This document shows positions 4,843 through 5,712 of a DNA stretch of 5,712 nucleotides, piece by piece. The position numbers and the translations under genes are program-made. Position 1 is the first letter of the stretch, and each line of letters opens with the position of its first letter. The stretch lies in assembly GCA_050485485.1 (NCBI GenBank), contig JBJHBM010000082.1:1-5712 (forward strand). Reading direction: 5' to 3'. This stretch comes from WHSO01 sp050485485 (lineage in GTDB: Bacteria > Pseudomonadota > Alphaproteobacteria > SMXQ01). The notes under the pieces were generated by a model. That model was not told the origin of the DNA and searched no databases. It saw only the letters and a list, made by a program, of their open reading frames with translations.

Positions 4843-5640
4843 GAGCACGTCCTGCATGGTGTAGAGGCCGGGCCCCTTGCCCGACGCCCACAGGGCGGCG
4901 CGCACGGCGCCGCGCGCGAAGATCTCGCGCCCGCCCGCCTTGTGGGCGATCTCGATGCGCTCGCCGGGCCCGGCGAAGACGACCGCGTGGTCGCCCACCA
5001 CGTCGCCGCCGCGCAAGGAGGCGAAGCCGATCGCGCCGGCCTTGCGCGGCGCGCCGATACCGTCGCGGCCGCGCTCCGAAACGGCGTCGAGGTCCACCCC
5101 GCGCCCTCTGGCCGCCGCCCGGCCGAGGCCGAGCGCCGTGCCCGAGGGCGAATCGACCTTGTGGCGGTGATGCATCTCCACGATCTCGATGTCGAACTCG
5201 GGGTCGAGGATACGCGCGGTCTGCTCCACCAGCGCGATGGCGAGATTGACGCCGACCGAGAAGTTGGGCGCCTGCACCACGGCGATGCGCCGGGCGGCTT
5301 CCGCGATCCTGGCCTGCTCGGCGGCCTCGAGGCCGGTGGTGCCGGTGACGAAGACGGTGCCGGCGTCGGCCGCCATCTGGGCGTGCGCCACGGCCGCGCG
5401 CGGCGCGGTGAAGTCGAGCACCGCATCGGCCGCGGCGAACACCGAGGAGGCGTCGTCGGAGAGCGCGACGCCGAGCGCGCCGAGCCCCGCGAGCAAGCCC
5501 GCGTCCTCGCCGAGCGCGGCATGGCCGGGCGCCTCCGAGGCCGCCACCACGCGGCACCCCTGCGCCTCGGTCGCGGCGCGCACCACCGCGCGCCCCATGC
5601 GCCCGGCGGCGCCGACGATGCCGATTGCAAGTTCCGCCAT
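4828..5640 (-). CDS. dapB: 4-hydroxy-tetrahydrodipicolinate reductase
   Basis: This cytosolic enzyme reduces 4-hydroxy-tetrahydrodipicolinate with NAD(P)H in the diaminopimelate pathway to lysine and peptidoglycan. The 270-residue length is normal. The N-terminal Rossmann nucleotide-binding motif is IGIVGAAGRMG (6-16). DFTAP (76-80) and VTGTTGL (98-104) line the cofactor site. NFSVGVNL (126-133) leads into the substrate domain. EMHHRHKVDSPSGTA (155-169) carries the catalytic H157/H158 pair and K161, with the SGTA loop binding substrate. GDHAVVFAGPGERIEIAHKA (216-235) is the conserved strand and dimer region. The protein ends TMQDVLGFAR. The ATG at 5640 has a strong Shine-Dalgarno, GGGAGAAGG, ending 5 bases upstream. 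The stop lies inside the 24-bp tandem repeat. I recall dapB lying near nth and DUF2244 genes in other alphaproteobacteria, so this may be a rearranged form of that neighbourhood. Confidence 0.98.
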   Translation of the reverse strand: MAELAIGIVGAAGRMGRAVVRAATEAQGCRVVAASEAPGHAALGEDAGLLAGLGALGVALSDDASSVFAAADAVLDFTAPRAAVAHAQMAADAGTVFVTGTTGLEAAEQARIAEAARRIAVVQAPNFSVGVNLAIALVEQTARILDPEFDIEIVEMHHRHKVDSPSGTALGLGRAAARGRGVDLDAVSERGRDGIGAPRKAGAIGFASLRGGDVVGDHAVVFAGPGERIEIAHKAGGREIFARGAVRAALWASGKGPGLYTMQDVLGFAR

Positions 5641-5645
5641 GACGG

Positions 5646-5654
5646 CCTTCTCCC
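5646..5654 (-). promoter_or_regulatory. Strong Shine-Dalgarno sequence for dapB
   Basis: On the minus strand GGGAGAAGG ends 5 bases before the dapB ATG. It fixes the start and is by far the clearest ribosome binding site in the window. The other genes have overlapping, coupled or possibly leaderless starts. Confidence 0.85.
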
Positions 5655-5668
5655 GCTCCGTTCGGCCG

Positions 5669-5685
5669 CGTGACTCTTCGTCACG
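5669..5685. repeat. 6-bp inverted repeat in the dapB leader
   Basis: CGTGAC (5669-5674) and GTCACG (5680-5685) are perfect inverted copies around TCTTC. The element lies about 29 bp upstream of the dapB ATG and downstream of the possible -10 box. It could be a transcription-factor operator or a small leader hairpin. It is not large enough to be a lysine riboswitch. Confidence 0.4.
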
Positions 5686-5695
5686 GGCGCGCCGG

Positions 5696-5701
5696 ATTAA
5701 A
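5696..5701 (-). promoter_or_regulatory. Possible -10 box for dapB
   Basis: On the minus strand this reads TTTAAT, five of six matches to TATAAT, in the only AT-rich patch near the right edge. A -35 box would lie beyond the window, so the promoter cannot be completed. If real, the dapB mRNA would have a leader of about 50 bases containing the inverted repeat and the Shine-Dalgarno. Confidence 0.35.
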
Positions 5702-5712
5702 ACACAGGCCGG

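Noticed and set aside
3131..4864. 577-codon plus-strand frame overlapping the EamA and Ada-like genes
   Set aside because: It is an out-of-frame shadow rich in Arg, Gly and Ala with no recognisable motif. Both real genes are intact in other frames.
4942..5673. 243-codon plus-strand frame opposite dapB
   Set aside because: It is antisense to a complete dapB with all catalytic motifs, and its composition is typical of a shadow frame.

Overview
This window is very GC-rich, and its genes put G or C in nearly every third codon position. The product types suggest a high-GC alphaproteobacterium, probably Rhodospirillales-like: a DUF2244 protein divergent from nth, an AraC-type HTH fused to a methylguanine methyltransferase, and dapB nearby. 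I infer this placement from protein style and gene order; no marker gene is present. All complete genes belong to known families. I see no CRISPR array, insertion sequence, tRNA, rRNA, phage module or obvious new system.

Layout. Positions 1-586 hold the 3' part of a gene whose coding signal changes frame near 200-218. A membrane-anchor-like segment lies in frame 1. A proline-rich linker and a small conserved-looking domain lie in frame 2 and end at a TGA at 584-586. That stop overlaps the GTG start of a Rieske non-heme iron oxygenase (583-1665, +). Convergent to it, 20 bp away, is endonuclease III (nth, 1686-2324, -). A 107-bp divergent intergenic region (2325-2431) carries two inverted repeats and a good sigma70-like promoter. 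That promoter should start transcription at or next to the ATG of a DUF2244 membrane protein (2432-2974, +), which is followed after 7 bp by an EamA/DMT transporter (2982-3887, +). After 57 bp comes an Ada-like two-domain DNA-alkylation repair protein (3945-4790, +). It converges on dapB (4828-5640, -). The 37-bp gap between them is made almost entirely of a 24-bp tandem repeat that duplicates the last codons and stop of dapB. The dapB leader at the right edge has a strong Shine-Dalgarno sequence, a hairpin and a possible -10 box.

Function. Two genes serve DNA repair: nth for base excision and the Ada-like protein for direct reversal of O6-alkylguanine. dapB makes lysine and the peptidoglycan precursor diaminopimelate. 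The EamA protein is probably a metabolite exporter. The Rieske enzyme is an oxygenase component with no reductase or ferredoxin beside it, and its substrate is unknown. The most useful items for follow-up are the frame change at the left end, the tandem repeat at the dapB/Ada-like junction, the probable leaderless promoter and the orphan Rieske oxygenase.
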